Assembly (NCBI GenBank): GCA_963976795.1
Contig: CAXBLT010000002.1
Location: forward strand, 248,001 to 312,000
Source of the DNA: UBA7359 sp963976795
GTDB lineage: Bacteria > Pseudomonadota > Gammaproteobacteria > Eutrophobiales > Eutrophobiaceae
Direction of reading: 5' to 3'
DNA: 64,000 nucleotides
Shown: in pieces, positions 17,305 to 25,687 of the stretch
Position numbering within the stretch: position 1 is the stretch's first letter
Layout: each line of letters starts with the position of its first letter
Notes under the pieces: generated by a model
Databases searched by the model: none
What the model was told of the DNA's origin: nothing
What the model saw: only the letters and a program-made list of their open reading frames with translations
Made by a program: the position numbers and the translations under genes

Positions 17305-18582
17305 TTAAGTCTTGGCCAGTACACTCGTGGTGTCAGTCAATCTTGCTGCCAATGTTTTGACAAATACTTTTAGAAACCGGAGTTGTGTACTTTCGTTAGC
17401 GCGATCCAGTGTTGAGGCATTGACCTTTATCAAAGAAACATCCGAACTCGACCGGACCGATGCTGTACGTTTAGTCTTGGTGATATAACCCATTTCTCCA
17501 AAACAATCCCCTGCCTGAAGATGATCAATACTTAACCCATTTTTTTCGACACTGACAATGCCAGACAACAGAATATAAAATGAATGATCCTCATCGCCTT
17601 CCTGGATGATGTATTCATCCTTTATATATTTACGCCAATCACAAGCACGCATTAGTTCCCAAATATCAACATCAGAAAAACCTTCGAAGAACCTTAATTT
17701 TTTTATGGCTTCAAACTTTTGTTTCAACTCATCTTCATTATCCACATCATCCAGGTCTTGAAAGATCAAGGCCAGATCGGACGCCAGATCCAGTCCCATA
17801 CTGTAACGCTGCCCCGGTTCCTTGTGTAACATATGTTTCAGGATAGATTCCAGTTGTTCAGGGACATCCATTCTAAACTCAGACAAGGACACAGGATCTG
17901 CTCGAGTAATATTATGAATAATGGCATTAATATTATCCGCACGAAACGGATGCCGCCCGGTGAGCAGTTCGTACATAACCACACCTAGCGAAAAAATATC
18001 AGTATTACCCGTCATATCACGCTCAGTAATCTGCTCAGGAGACATGTACAAGGGTGAACCCAGCAAACCACCGATCTGAGTTTCCATGTAGTCATCTCGA
18101 TTAATCAAGGCCACACTAAAATCTGCAATCTTGATATCTCTGGTACGTGTTTGCATGATGTTGTTGGGTTTAATATCGCGATGAACAATGCCCTGTCGAT
18201 GGGCATAATCCAGTGCCTTTGCGCAATTATAAATAATGTTAACGACATCCCTGAGTGGTAATAAAGCGTCGCTCTGGCAATAATTCCACAAGGTTTTTGC
18301 CTCAGGGATGTAATCCATAACCAGATAATAATACTCACCTTCAATATTCGCATCATAGACCCTGAGAATATTAGGGTGGTTTAAAACACTGGCGGCATGT
18401 GCCTCATTAAAAAAAAGCCGTTTGAAACGATCTCCCGTTTTTTCATTGTTGAGGGCTTCGGAATGAACCAGTTTGATTGCCACATTCCTGTCAGTAAACG
18501 GGTCGTGCGCTGAATAGACCACAGCCATACTGCCGCGTCCAAGCTCTTCCAGAATTTCATACTTACCGACTTTTACAGGCAT
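17305..18582 (-). CDS. Ser/Thr protein kinase with C-terminal cyclic-nucleotide-binding domain
   Basis: 425 residues. Kinase domain about 7-265: glycine loop LGRGSMAVVYSA, ATP Lys in VAIKLVH, catalytic HRDIKPNNIM, and APE-type SPEQ in GSPLYMSPEQ. The metal-binding DFG is written ADFSVA, so Gly is replaced by Ser. A cNMP-binding domain fills about 290-410: FFEGFSDVDIWELM, DEYIIQEGDEDHSFYILL, and the phosphate cassette GDCFGEMGYITKTKRTASV with the conserved Glu and Arg. There is no membrane helix, so this is a cytoplasmic kinase probably controlled by cAMP or cGMP. Fusion of kinase and cNMP domains in one bacterial chain is uncommon. Targets unknown. Confidence 0.88.
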   Translation of the reverse strand: MPVKVGKYEILEELGRGSMAVVYSAHDPFTDRNVAIKLVHSEALNNEKTGDRFKRLFFNEAHAASVLNHPNILRVYDANIEGEYYYLVMDYIPEAKTLWNYCQSDALLPLRDVVNIIYNCAKALDYAHRQGIVHRDIKPNNIMQTRTRDIKIADFSVALINRDDYMETQIGGLLGSPLYMSPEQITERDMTGNTDIFSLGVVMYELLTGRHPFRADNINAIIHNITRADPVSLSEFRMDVPEQLESILKHMLHKEPGQRYSMGLDLASDLALIFQDLDDVDNEDELKQKFEAIKKLRFFEGFSDVDIWELMRACDWRKYIKDEYIIQEGDEDHSFYILLSGIVSVEKNGLSIDHLQAGDCFGEMGYITKTKRTASVRSSSDVSLIKVNASTLDRANESTQLRFLKVFVKTLAARLTDTTSVLAKT

Positions 18583-18777
18583 GGAATAGATTATTTCTTA
18601 TTATTATTCAGTTCAGCATCAGGCGCTCTCAAAAAACCATCATATAACATCGCGAATCAACACCAAAGGCCGAAATATGGGAATGAATAGTGGCTATCTG
18701 TCAAAACGCACTGATTTGATATCTGAATTAGCTGAACATTTAACAATGCCGCATATATAGGTCAGTTTAGGCTAAGT

Positions 18778-20106
18778 TTATTCTCGCTCTGTCGACTCAA
18801 AATTCAGCGTACGCCAATCAATATTTCGCGTGAGGTACATCGCCACACCTAAAATAACAAACAAACCAATACTACCTATCAATAAGGCAAAGCCCTCCGA
18901 ACGCAAAGTGACAAATAGATAGGCATACACCCCAGACAAGGTAGTAAAAACAATAGCGGCCTTTGGCCAACTTTTTAAGATACTCCTGCTATATAATGAG
19001 ATAAGTACGATCGACGCACCGCTACTAATCAAGTAAGCGAGCGTAAAATTGATATGCTCGGCCAGCGAGAGCAACAAAAGATAGAATATACAATTCGCCA
19101 CACCGACAAACAGATATTGAATCGGGTGTAGTGAGACTTGACCAAATAACTCAGTGAAAAAATAAACCATAAAGCTCAAACTGATAAACAACACCGCATA
19201 TTTCGCCGCGCGCGTCACCACTTGATAAGTATCGACGGGTTGCATTAATTTAACACCAAATGATTTCTGCCCTTGAAACCAGCTTCCCGACACTATTTCA
19301 TGTTCGTTATGCCCTATGTCGGTCAACAAATCATTGATCACCCAAGATGCGGTAAAACCTTCACCGGCGAGATCTCTAGTAACAGGCAAGTAGATACCAA
19401 AGAAACTGGGCGCAGCCCAATTTGAGTTCATTTTAATATCGGTTTTTTGTGCCGAAGAGATAAACGAGAAGGCCTGACTACCAGCTATTTTAATCTCGTA
19501 TTCAAACTCATGTACTTTGTTCTTATTTAGCAAATGCGCGGGAAGCTTCGCGGTAAAGATAACCGTTTCACCTTCAGACTTATCCCACTTTGGTATTAGC
19601 TTTATCACCTCGCCATCCCAAACTAAACCAATGGGCTCTTTAATAGAACGACTATTATGCACCGGGATCTGAATAACACCTTCATCCAAAAGTAAGTCAT
19701 CATCGTTCTCAACCGAACCACTTACACCCGCTAAAGAGAACACGCCATTGAAACGCACTGTCGCAATATAAACCGGTACCTCATAGATACCTCGATAACG
19801 AATCTGTGTTTCGATGTGGCTATCTACCGTCATCGTCTCGGGTCGCAAGTGTCGGTAGCGTGAATCGTAAGACCAACCAGCCTTATTTGAAAATGTCTTT
19901 ACAAAAGGCAACGTCAGAATCGGTCCGACCAGGAGCTGTTCTTTGCCCCATGAATTAGTGATCTCGTTTGTCGCCTGCCGATAGAGATGACTACGTTCAT
20001 AGATCACCGATTCCACCATCCCCATCGGTATCAATAACATCAAGACAAGAAACCCAATAAACAATACCCGAAAAGTCGTCGAGTCTTTAATACTGGTTAT
20101 TTTCAT
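18778..20106 (-). CDS. creD: Inner membrane protein CreD
   Basis: 442 residues, matching the CreD family in length and layout: one N-terminal membrane helix (about 12-32) followed by the motif LIPMGMVESVIYER, a large periplasmic region with QLLVGPILTLPF, then five helices from about 308 to the end. CreD is part of the CreBC-controlled envelope stress response in Enterobacteria and gives colicin E2 tolerance when over-expressed; its biochemical role is unknown. No creB or creC lies nearby. A 58-residue membrane protein gene is 141 bp upstream on the same strand. Confidence 0.92.
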   Translation of the reverse strand: MKITSIKDSTTFRVLFIGFLVLMLLIPMGMVESVIYERSHLYRQATNEITNSWGKEQLLVGPILTLPFVKTFSNKAGWSYDSRYRHLRPETMTVDSHIETQIRYRGIYEVPVYIATVRFNGVFSLAGVSGSVENDDDLLLDEGVIQIPVHNSRSIKEPIGLVWDGEVIKLIPKWDKSEGETVIFTAKLPAHLLNKNKVHEFEYEIKIAGSQAFSFISSAQKTDIKMNSNWAAPSFFGIYLPVTRDLAGEGFTASWVINDLLTDIGHNEHEIVSGSWFQGQKSFGVKLMQPVDTYQVVTRAAKYAVLFISLSFMVYFFTELFGQVSLHPIQYLFVGVANCIFYLLLLSLAEHINFTLAYLISSGASIVLISLYSRSILKSWPKAAIVFTTLSGVYAYLFVTLRSEGFALLIGSIGLFVILGVAMYLTRNIDWRTLNFESTERE

Positions 20107-20247
20107 GAAACATCCCCTGGAGTGAAGTGATATGGCATCACAACACTCAAACAGGGAAAGCTGAGGGAATAAAACGAGCGAACTACTGATTAAATATGGC
20201 TAAAAAGAGGCACTACTTCTATTTTAATAGCATCAGGAGAAAAAGTG

Positions 20248-20424
20248 TCACACTGCTTCCTTAAAATCATTCTTGACCTTGAAGAAAATGAAAACAGAGT
20301 TAATGATCGTATTCAAAATAGCAATGCCCGCCAGCATACCCGCACCTTTACCCCACTCAGCAATAAGCACACTAACAAGCAATAACAAAAACATGGCATT
20401 CAAGATAATGATACCGACTTTCAT
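20248..20424 (-). CDS. Small two-helix membrane protein upstream of creD
   Basis: A 58-residue frame too short for many gene callers. ATG at 20424 is preceded by AGGAG with seven-base spacing, and the frame closes with TGA at 20248. The protein is almost entirely two hydrophobic helices: IIILNAMFLLLLVSVLIAEW and then MLAGIAILNTIINSVFIFF, with a charged tail KVKNDFKEAV. The good ribosome-binding site, membrane-like composition and position just before creD make it a credible gene. It may be co-transcribed with creD and act at the same membrane; function unknown. Confidence 0.7.
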   Translation of the reverse strand: MKVGIIILNAMFLLLLVSVLIAEWGKGAGMLAGIAILNTIINSVFIFFKVKNDFKEAV

Positions 20425-20482
20425 ACTAAGACTCCTTAAGATTTATGAGGTGTAATATAACAATTAGAAGCCAGACTTCAAA

Positions 20483-22000
20483 TTACGTTCCACAAAATGT
20501 TGCTTCCACCACTTCATCGGGTTTGGGCGGCAACATATAATCATCTTTGCCTTGTTGTCGTTCAAAAGGTTTCTGTAACACATCGTAAAGCGCATGAAAC
20601 ACAGAAAAATCGTTATGATCTTCAGCTGCTCGAATTGCCGCTTCAACTTGATGGTTACGTGGAATATAAACCGGATTAATCGACTGCATACTCGCCTGCC
20701 GTTTATTATCACTCCCAGAGTCATGATTACACGGTTCTAGTGATAATCGTCGACGCCAACGCACCAACCATTCATCAATCGCTTCAGGCCTGACGAAGTG
20801 CTCACGCAATGCTGCATCCTTTTCATTGGCCTCAGAATCACATTGAGACAGATAATAAAACGTCAACGTAAAGTCAGCCTGATTAAGTGCCATGGTAGCC
20901 AGCAAGGATTCTAATAATGCTTGATCATCTTCCGGCTTGACATCGGCAAGAGCCGTTAATCCACACTTGGCTCGAAAACCCGATAGCCATTCGCCGCTAT
21001 AACAAGTGAAATATTTCTCCAGAATCGCCTGTGCCAACTCAACACCCTTATCGGGATCATCATCAAATAAGGGTAACAAAGCTTCGCCCAGTCGCGATAA
21101 ATTCCAGATACCAATATTTGGCTGGCTGCTATAGGCATAACGCCCGTTTCTATCAATAGAGCTATACACCTGATTATGATCAAAGAAATCCATAAACGCA
21201 CAGGGGCCATAATCGATTGTTTCTCCAGCAATCGACATATTATCCGTATTCATCACACCATGAATAAACCCCACCTGCATCCATTGCGCAATCAGACTCG
21301 CTTGACGTAGTACAACTGATTCAAACAATGCGAGATAAGGATTATCTGCTCCGGCCACATCGGGATAATTACGTTCGATAACATAATCTGCCAATGCCTT
21401 AATCGACTGAACGTCATTTTGCATCGCAAAGTACTGAAAACTACCGACTCGGATATAACTGGATGCAACACGCGTCATCACAGCACCGGCTACCATCCCT
21501 CCGCGCACCACCTGTTCGCCAGAAAGCACCGCCGCTAATGCACGCGTCGTCGGCACCTGAAGTTGTTGCATCGTCTCGCTAAGCAAGTATTCACGCAATA
21601 CCGGTCCTAATGCAGACCGGCCATCGCCGTTACGAGAATAAGGCGTACGGCCAGAACCTTTTAATTGAATATCCAAAGAAGCACCATCAACATGCTCCAG
21701 TTCACCCAGATAAATGGCACGACCATCGCCAAGCTGCGAATTAAAATATCCAAACTGATGCCCTGCATAGGCCATAGCCAGTGGCTCACTGGAATCATGA
21801 ATCACATTACCCGAAAAAACATCGGCAAGATGTTGCTCGTCCTGATCATCCGCTGATAAACCAAGTTCAGCAGCAAGCTCATGATTGAATTTAATTAAGA
21901 CAGGATCAGCAACAGGAGAAGGTTTACATTGTTCGTAAAATCCCTCACCTAATTCCAGATATCGATTTTTAAACGGCAGGTTAATCAATGGGGCACTCAA
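20483..22000 (-). CDS. selO: Protein adenylyltransferase SelO (YdiU)
   Basis: 505 residues of the SelO pseudokinase family. Recognisable blocks are AYAGHQFGYFNSQLGDGRA, KGSGRTPYSRNGDGRSALG, YIRVGSFQYFA, FIHGVMNTDNMSIAGETIDY (catalytic-loop equivalent with Asn and Asp) and NPVYIPRNHQVEAAI. SelO enzymes bind ATP upside down and transfer AMP to Ser, Thr or Tyr of target proteins, linked to redox stress. The C-terminus FCGT keeps a Cys three residues from the end; in E. coli a C-terminal Cys forms a regulatory disulfide with the activation-loop Cys. Length agrees with the family (about 480). Confidence 0.95.
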   Translation of the reverse strand: MSAPLINLPFKNRYLELGEGFYEQCKPSPVADPVLIKFNHELAAELGLSADDQDEQHLADVFSGNVIHDSSEPLAMAYAGHQFGYFNSQLGDGRAIYLGELEHVDGASLDIQLKGSGRTPYSRNGDGRSALGPVLREYLLSETMQQLQVPTTRALAAVLSGEQVVRGGMVAGAVMTRVASSYIRVGSFQYFAMQNDVQSIKALADYVIERNYPDVAGADNPYLALFESVVLRQASLIAQWMQVGFIHGVMNTDNMSIAGETIDYGPCAFMDFFDHNQVYSSIDRNGRYAYSSQPNIGIWNLSRLGEALLPLFDDDPDKGVELAQAILEKYFTCYSGEWLSGFRAKCGLTALADVKPEDDQALLESLLATMALNQADFTLTFYYLSQCDSEANEKDAALREHFVRPEAIDEWLVRWRRRLSLEPCNHDSGSDNKRQASMQSINPVYIPRNHQVEAAIRAAEDHNDFSVFHALYDVLQKPFERQQGKDDYMLPPKPDEVVEATFCGT

Positions 22001-22145
22001 AGTTAAAACTAGAATAGCTAGTTTAACGTAGATGCTAAATAAATTGTTCTAATAATTAGTAATAGCAGTAACTGACTGATGTAATTATTTTTATTTTTCT
22101 GATTAGCTTAGGGGCTTTGTCCTTGCCCGATATCCTTTATTACTT

Positions 22146-22988
22146 TTAATTAAACGAGGCTCTTAGAACTTGCGGAATAACATTCACATGATTTGTTATC
22201 AATCCGTCTAATACAAATATATTCGGCTCTTCTCTAAAATCAAATACGCGGTATAGTGAATAAGAACCCCTATTCTTATCTGAGAAAGCCACTTCATTAG
22301 AAGTTATCAAAAAGGGTTGATATTTTCCCGCGTTAGTTGTCTTCACCTCTATAAACAACTCTTCATCTGTTTTTCCCTGGAATGAACGGATGTCATATCC
22401 AGCACCATCACCTTTAACAGAGCTTGTCCACTCTATATCTGTCACAAGATCCTCTCGACCAAGCGAAGACAGTCTTTGTCTTTCTACTTCCAAAACAAAT
22501 TCTTCACCTCTTAATCCTAAGTTGCGATTGCGGGATTCTCGTGCAGAATAATCAACATGTCGGGGTTTAAATAACCTTTCATCCTGTACTTTATGAGTGG
22601 TTAGTCTATCTGGCGATTGCACGAATATCGTATTTATATCTGAGATAGGCCGAACTTCGCTATCTAACTCTAGAAGCAAGTTTTCCAATATAAAAATCTC
22701 ATCATTGTCTACTGAGACTTTATCCAGAGTAACTTCCTCAAGTAGAGTCTGATAATTCCAAGCGGGTTTATAACCGTTTATATAAGTATGTCCCGCATTA
22801 AGCATGATCGCTGATATATTTTGGTGTTTGTATTCAATCGATCCATCTGAACGTGAATTGAGCTTGCACTTTAACGCTCGCCTATGTTCAGATTTACTAT
22901 ATCGTTCCCCGCGTAACTCTAAATAAAGCATAGCGATATAGTCTGCTACGATTGCCTCACATTCTAATTTTGTCCAATTTTCCGCCAT
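22146..22988 (-). CDS. DUF3883 domain protein, PD-(D/E)XK-like
   Basis: 280 residues. The N-terminal half is a charged region starting EAIVADYIAMLYLELRGE. The C-terminal half (about 160-270) is DUF3883: RNLGLRGEEFVLEVERQRL, then GAGYDIRSFQ and LFIEVKTTN. The D...(I)EVK arrangement matches the PD-(D/E)XK nuclease core (Asp, Glu, Lys). DUF3883 occurs in restriction and other defence proteins, usually attached to helicases or methyltransferases; here it stands alone. A cluster of possibly defence-related genes follows (zinc-ribbon protein and AbiE pair). A nuclease role is inferred. Confidence 0.78.
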   Translation of the reverse strand: MAENWTKLECEAIVADYIAMLYLELRGERYSKSEHRRALKCKLNSRSDGSIEYKHQNISAIMLNAGHTYINGYKPAWNYQTLLEEVTLDKVSVDNDEIFILENLLLELDSEVRPISDINTIFVQSPDRLTTHKVQDERLFKPRHVDYSARESRNRNLGLRGEEFVLEVERQRLSSLGREDLVTDIEWTSSVKGDGAGYDIRSFQGKTDEELFIEVKTTNAGKYQPFLITSNEVAFSDKNRGSYSLYRVFDFREEPNIFVLDGLITNHVNVIPQVLRASFN

Positions 22989-23063
22989 AGCTTAAATCGT
23001 TATTATATCTTTTCTTTATCTGAGCCTAGTTATTTATAGACCACCCTAATTTTATTAAACTAC

Positions 23064-23270
23064 TTAATTCTCACTGTTTACCAAATATTCATCTACTTCA
23101 GCAGTAAATTTATAATCACAATTTGAATTCATGCATTTATGTATTTGGATACCATCATTAACTTCTTCGAAGTTAGTTCTGGCTCCACATATCGCGCAAG
23201 TTGTTGGTTGTTCATTTAAAAGATAACAATCCAAATTACCATAATTTACATCATCATTTTTTAATGCCAT
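23064..23270 (-). CDS. Small zinc-ribbon protein
   Basis: A 68-residue protein with four well-placed cysteines: CAICGARTNFEEV and KCMNSNCDYKF, i.e. CxxC...CxxxxC, which would bind one zinc. The N- and C-terminal ends are acidic. I do not recognise a named family. It is 75 bp upstream of the DUF3883 gene on the same strand and may share its transcript. Its compositional quality (paired Cys, sensible length, adjacent gene) supports coding; function unknown. Confidence 0.6.
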   Translation of the reverse strand: MALKNDDVNYGNLDCYLLNEQPTTCAICGARTNFEEVNDGIQIHKCMNSNCDYKFTAEVDEYLVNSEN

Positions 23271-23509
23271 TTAATAACCCTCTGTTACATCTAACAAAAA
23301 GTGAGCGGAAAATTCTCATGATGAAAAGCAGCACTCATTAGCTTTGAACCATAGTACTCTAATGACGTCTTTTCTATCTATTAAGTCTTCAAATGGGCTT
23401 TTCTTTTTTTCGAGTCATTTTCCTCAATTTATTCGTTACCCGCATTCTTATTATTCAAACTTACTACTCAACCTTTTTCTTTACAATAGTTAGAAGAGTG
23501 ATTACTCAA

Positions 23510-23947
23510 TTACTTCCCTGTTTTCACATCACCTTCAGCATAGTACCAACGCCTATTAATCCTTCGAAAACTAGATTTTTCATGCAAAATATTTAGTTCT
23601 CCATCATCAGTTTTATAATAAGCCTTGAACTCAACCCCGCCTTCATCTCCTGATTGATGACTATTGAGTATTTCCAATCTTATCCAATCCAGGCTTTTTT
23701 CAGATAGCGATGCTGCGGTGAGTCCTTTTGATGTCTCGGGCAACCATGTTGCTAATAAATATTCGCCATAGTTGCCTAAGGCATAGGCGGTATATCGAGA
23801 GCGCATGAGTTGTTTTGGTGTTGTCGCGTTAGCACTTCCGTTTAGAAAACGTTCACAACATTTTTTAAATGGTTTACCGCTCAGCCCAGGCTGCCCTCTC
23901 TCGCTTCGCAATTCACCTTGTTCGCAGGGACAAATATTATTTTTCAC
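23510..23947 (-). CDS. YchJ-like UPF0225/SEC-C protein with repeat inserted in its zinc motif
   Basis: 145 residues, a YchJ-family protein: after the N-terminal SEC-C motif comes TPKQLMRSRYTAYALGNYGEYLLATW and, at the end, FRRINRRWYYAEGD. The canonical start is CPCGSGKPFKKCC. Here it reads CPC-EQGELRSERGQPGL-SGKPFKKCC: about 13 extra residues between the Cys pairs. The extra DNA coincides with copy 1 of a 54-bp repeat (23877-23930) whose second copy lies at 24010-24063. The frame is kept and all Cys remain, so the protein may still be made. GTG start at 23947 has AAAGGA upstream at long spacing. Confidence 0.85.
   Translation of the reverse strand: MKNNICPCEQGELRSERGQPGLSGKPFKKCCERFLNGSANATTPKQLMRSRYTAYALGNYGEYLLATWLPETSKGLTAASLSEKSLDWIRLEILNSHQSGDEGGVEFKAYYKTDDGELNILHEKSSFRRINRRWYYAEGDVKTGK
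23877..23930. repeat. 54-bp dispersed repeat, copy 1 (inside the ychJ-like gene)
   Basis: Begins CCGCTCAGCCCAGGCTGCC and runs to GTTCGCAGGGA. It agrees with copy 2 at about 45 of 54 positions in direct orientation. It falls exactly where the YchJ SEC-C motif is interrupted. Confidence 0.75.
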
Positions 23948-24009
23948 TGGATACCGTTGTCCTTTTTAAAGGAACGGCACATTGCACCCAAGGGCAGGCT
24001 ACGCACTTC

Positions 24010-24063
24010 CCGCCCAGCCCAGGCTGGCCTCTCTCACTTCGTGATTCAAGTTGTTCGCGGGAA
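24010..24063. repeat. 54-bp dispersed repeat, copy 2 (intergenic)
   Basis: Begins CCGCCCAGCCCAGGCTGGCC and ends GTTCGCGGGAA, five bases before the stop of the AbiEii gene. The GCGGGAAAGAC tail also appears in the REP-like element near 17230. Confidence 0.75.
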
Positions 24064-24068
24064 AGACA

Positions 24069-24938
24069 TTAATCATTTATAGAGTCTACTATTGGCATCA
24101 GAAATTTTTCCAGGCTGCTAATAACCTCTTTTAGATTTTTTTCATCTTTTATACCATTTTTATTTAAGAAGGCTGACCATTGTTTTTTCTTTGTCGCATC
24201 CTCATAAAATTCTTTACTGAAAGCCGATGGTATTTCTTTTGGTATTGCTGTTCTCCTTCTATCGAAGGTTGCTTTTATAGCCTTCTTTAATAGAGCATCT
24301 TCTAATTCGAACTTTTGTATCAATATCCCAAGATCATAAAAATCCTTCATTCGTGTATTTATCATTCCCAGTTTAACCATCGCTTCAAATTTTTCAGCAA
24401 TGACTGTATATACTGGATAAGCCTTAAGCTTCGGCATTTCTTGATCTAATAATGAGGGGTATTCAATTTCTTCTGGATCAGGCGTTACTACATCACCAAA
24501 CCCAATATCAAATTGTAATTTTATCTTGGCTCCAGATAGCTCTCCACTTAAATGTACTCGGATGCCTTCATAAGCATGACTTTCCCTAATCTCTTCTGCT
24601 GTCACCGTTTCTGGATCGAATTTCAATCCATCATCACCTACAGTCATACTACATAATGATTGAAAGATAGCTGTTATCTTATCAATGTCAGGATCTACAA
24701 AACCTAAAAAGTCAGCATCGCGTGTCGGCCGATGTGGTTCATCATGCCAAAACGTAAATAGCGTTGCTCCTTTTAGTAAAAATTGATCTTGCCATTCTGA
24801 TTGACTTAATCGGTAGAGCATTCGCTCTAAACCATAACGTGTAAGAATTAAATTAAAATCTTCTTCTCGTTCTCTGGCTATATTGAGAAGTCGTTGACGT
24901 ACTGAAGCTGCAATATTTTTTATAGCTTCCGTACTCAT
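24069..24938 (-). CDS. AbiEii-type nucleotidyltransferase toxin
   Basis: 289 residues of the AbiEii/AbiGii nucleotidyltransferase family. The core motif FLLKGATLFTFW leads to RPTRDADFLGF, giving the GS-like and D-x-D acidic residues of the DNA polymerase beta fold. Further blocks are IKLQFDIGFGD and AEKFEAMVKLGM...RMKDFYDLGIL, the conserved Lys/Asp motifs of the family. AbiEii-type toxins transfer nucleotides (onto tRNA acceptor ends in characterised MenA-type relatives) and arrest growth, providing phage defence by abortive infection. The gene overlaps the antitoxin gene by four bases (ATGA), the usual arrangement. Confidence 0.9.
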   Translation of the reverse strand: MSTEAIKNIAASVRQRLLNIAREREEDFNLILTRYGLERMLYRLSQSEWQDQFLLKGATLFTFWHDEPHRPTRDADFLGFVDPDIDKITAIFQSLCSMTVGDDGLKFDPETVTAEEIRESHAYEGIRVHLSGELSGAKIKLQFDIGFGDVVTPDPEEIEYPSLLDQEMPKLKAYPVYTVIAEKFEAMVKLGMINTRMKDFYDLGILIQKFELEDALLKKAIKATFDRRRTAIPKEIPSAFSKEFYEDATKKKQWSAFLNKNGIKDEKNLKEVISSLEKFLMPIVDSIND

Positions 24939-25543
24939 GTTAGTGATTCCATATAGGGCTTCATAACATTAGTTACGCGACATATTTTTGCGAATCTCCA
25001 TAGTTCATCCATATTGAATTTATTTTGTTGCCATCCATCACGCAGTGCTTCAATTGCAACATCAATTCCGATTTTATTTCGGTATTTAAAACAATCAGCA
25101 ATTGTCTTTGCCGGACTGTATATTTTTACTTGTACACTATCGATTAGGTGTTCTTCTACTCCTTCTGAATATGCCATTCCAGAATAATAGAAGACACGAA
25201 GCTTAGGGTATCGAACTTGAGGTTTCGCTGTTCTATTCTGTATTGCTATCCATACTTCATAGGGCGCTTGTGTTCCTATGCTATAAAAACGTAGTGCCGA
25301 TAGTAGACAAATATTCGCGTTTGGAACTGATTTCCCCACTAGAGACAGGCTATGATTTTCACTAAACTTCAGTTCAGGGAGTGCATATTGACCTCTAGCA
25401 ACTTTTACTAGCCTGCCTTTTTCGTACAGGCGACGAAGATATTCAGGATGTATACCCTCTTTTCGTAGATCACGAACTTGTATAATTCCTTGTTTTTTAG
25501 CAAGTTTTACTATTTTATCAGAAATTTTAATCGACTCGGACAT
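24935..25543 (-). CDS. AbiEi-type antitoxin/transcriptional regulator
   Basis: 202 residues. The N-terminus is a winged helix-turn-helix: GIIQVRDLRKEGIHPEYLRR followed by LVKVARGQYALPE, the AbiEi wing. The remainder is the AbiEi C-terminal domain with YSPAKTIADCFKYRNKIG and VAIEALRDGW. In type IV toxin-antitoxin pairs the AbiEi protein represses its own operon and counters the toxin without a stable complex. The region just upstream (25544-25620) is AT-rich with inverted stretches around ATACTTATATACATATGTC, where it probably binds. Confidence 0.88.
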   Translation of the reverse strand: MSESIKISDKIVKLAKKQGIIQVRDLRKEGIHPEYLRRLYEKGRLVKVARGQYALPELKFSENHSLSLVGKSVPNANICLLSALRFYSIGTQAPYEVWIAIQNRTAKPQVRYPKLRVFYYSGMAYSEGVEEHLIDSVQVKIYSPAKTIADCFKYRNKIGIDVAIEALRDGWQQNKFNMDELWRFAKICRVTNVMKPYMESLT

Positions 25544-25687
25544 GTGTATTATTATTAATACTTATATACATATGTCAACACTTATACACAATAAAGAATA
25601 ATTATATCTATAAGTCATCCGCCACATTCCCATAAGTTTTACTATCGATCCTTAATCATGCACCGCTTACTATCATTGGTTTCTAGC

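Noticed and set aside
17133..17324. 63-codon leftward frame next to the kinase
   Set aside because: Reads through a degenerate REP-like repeat; composition not protein-like.
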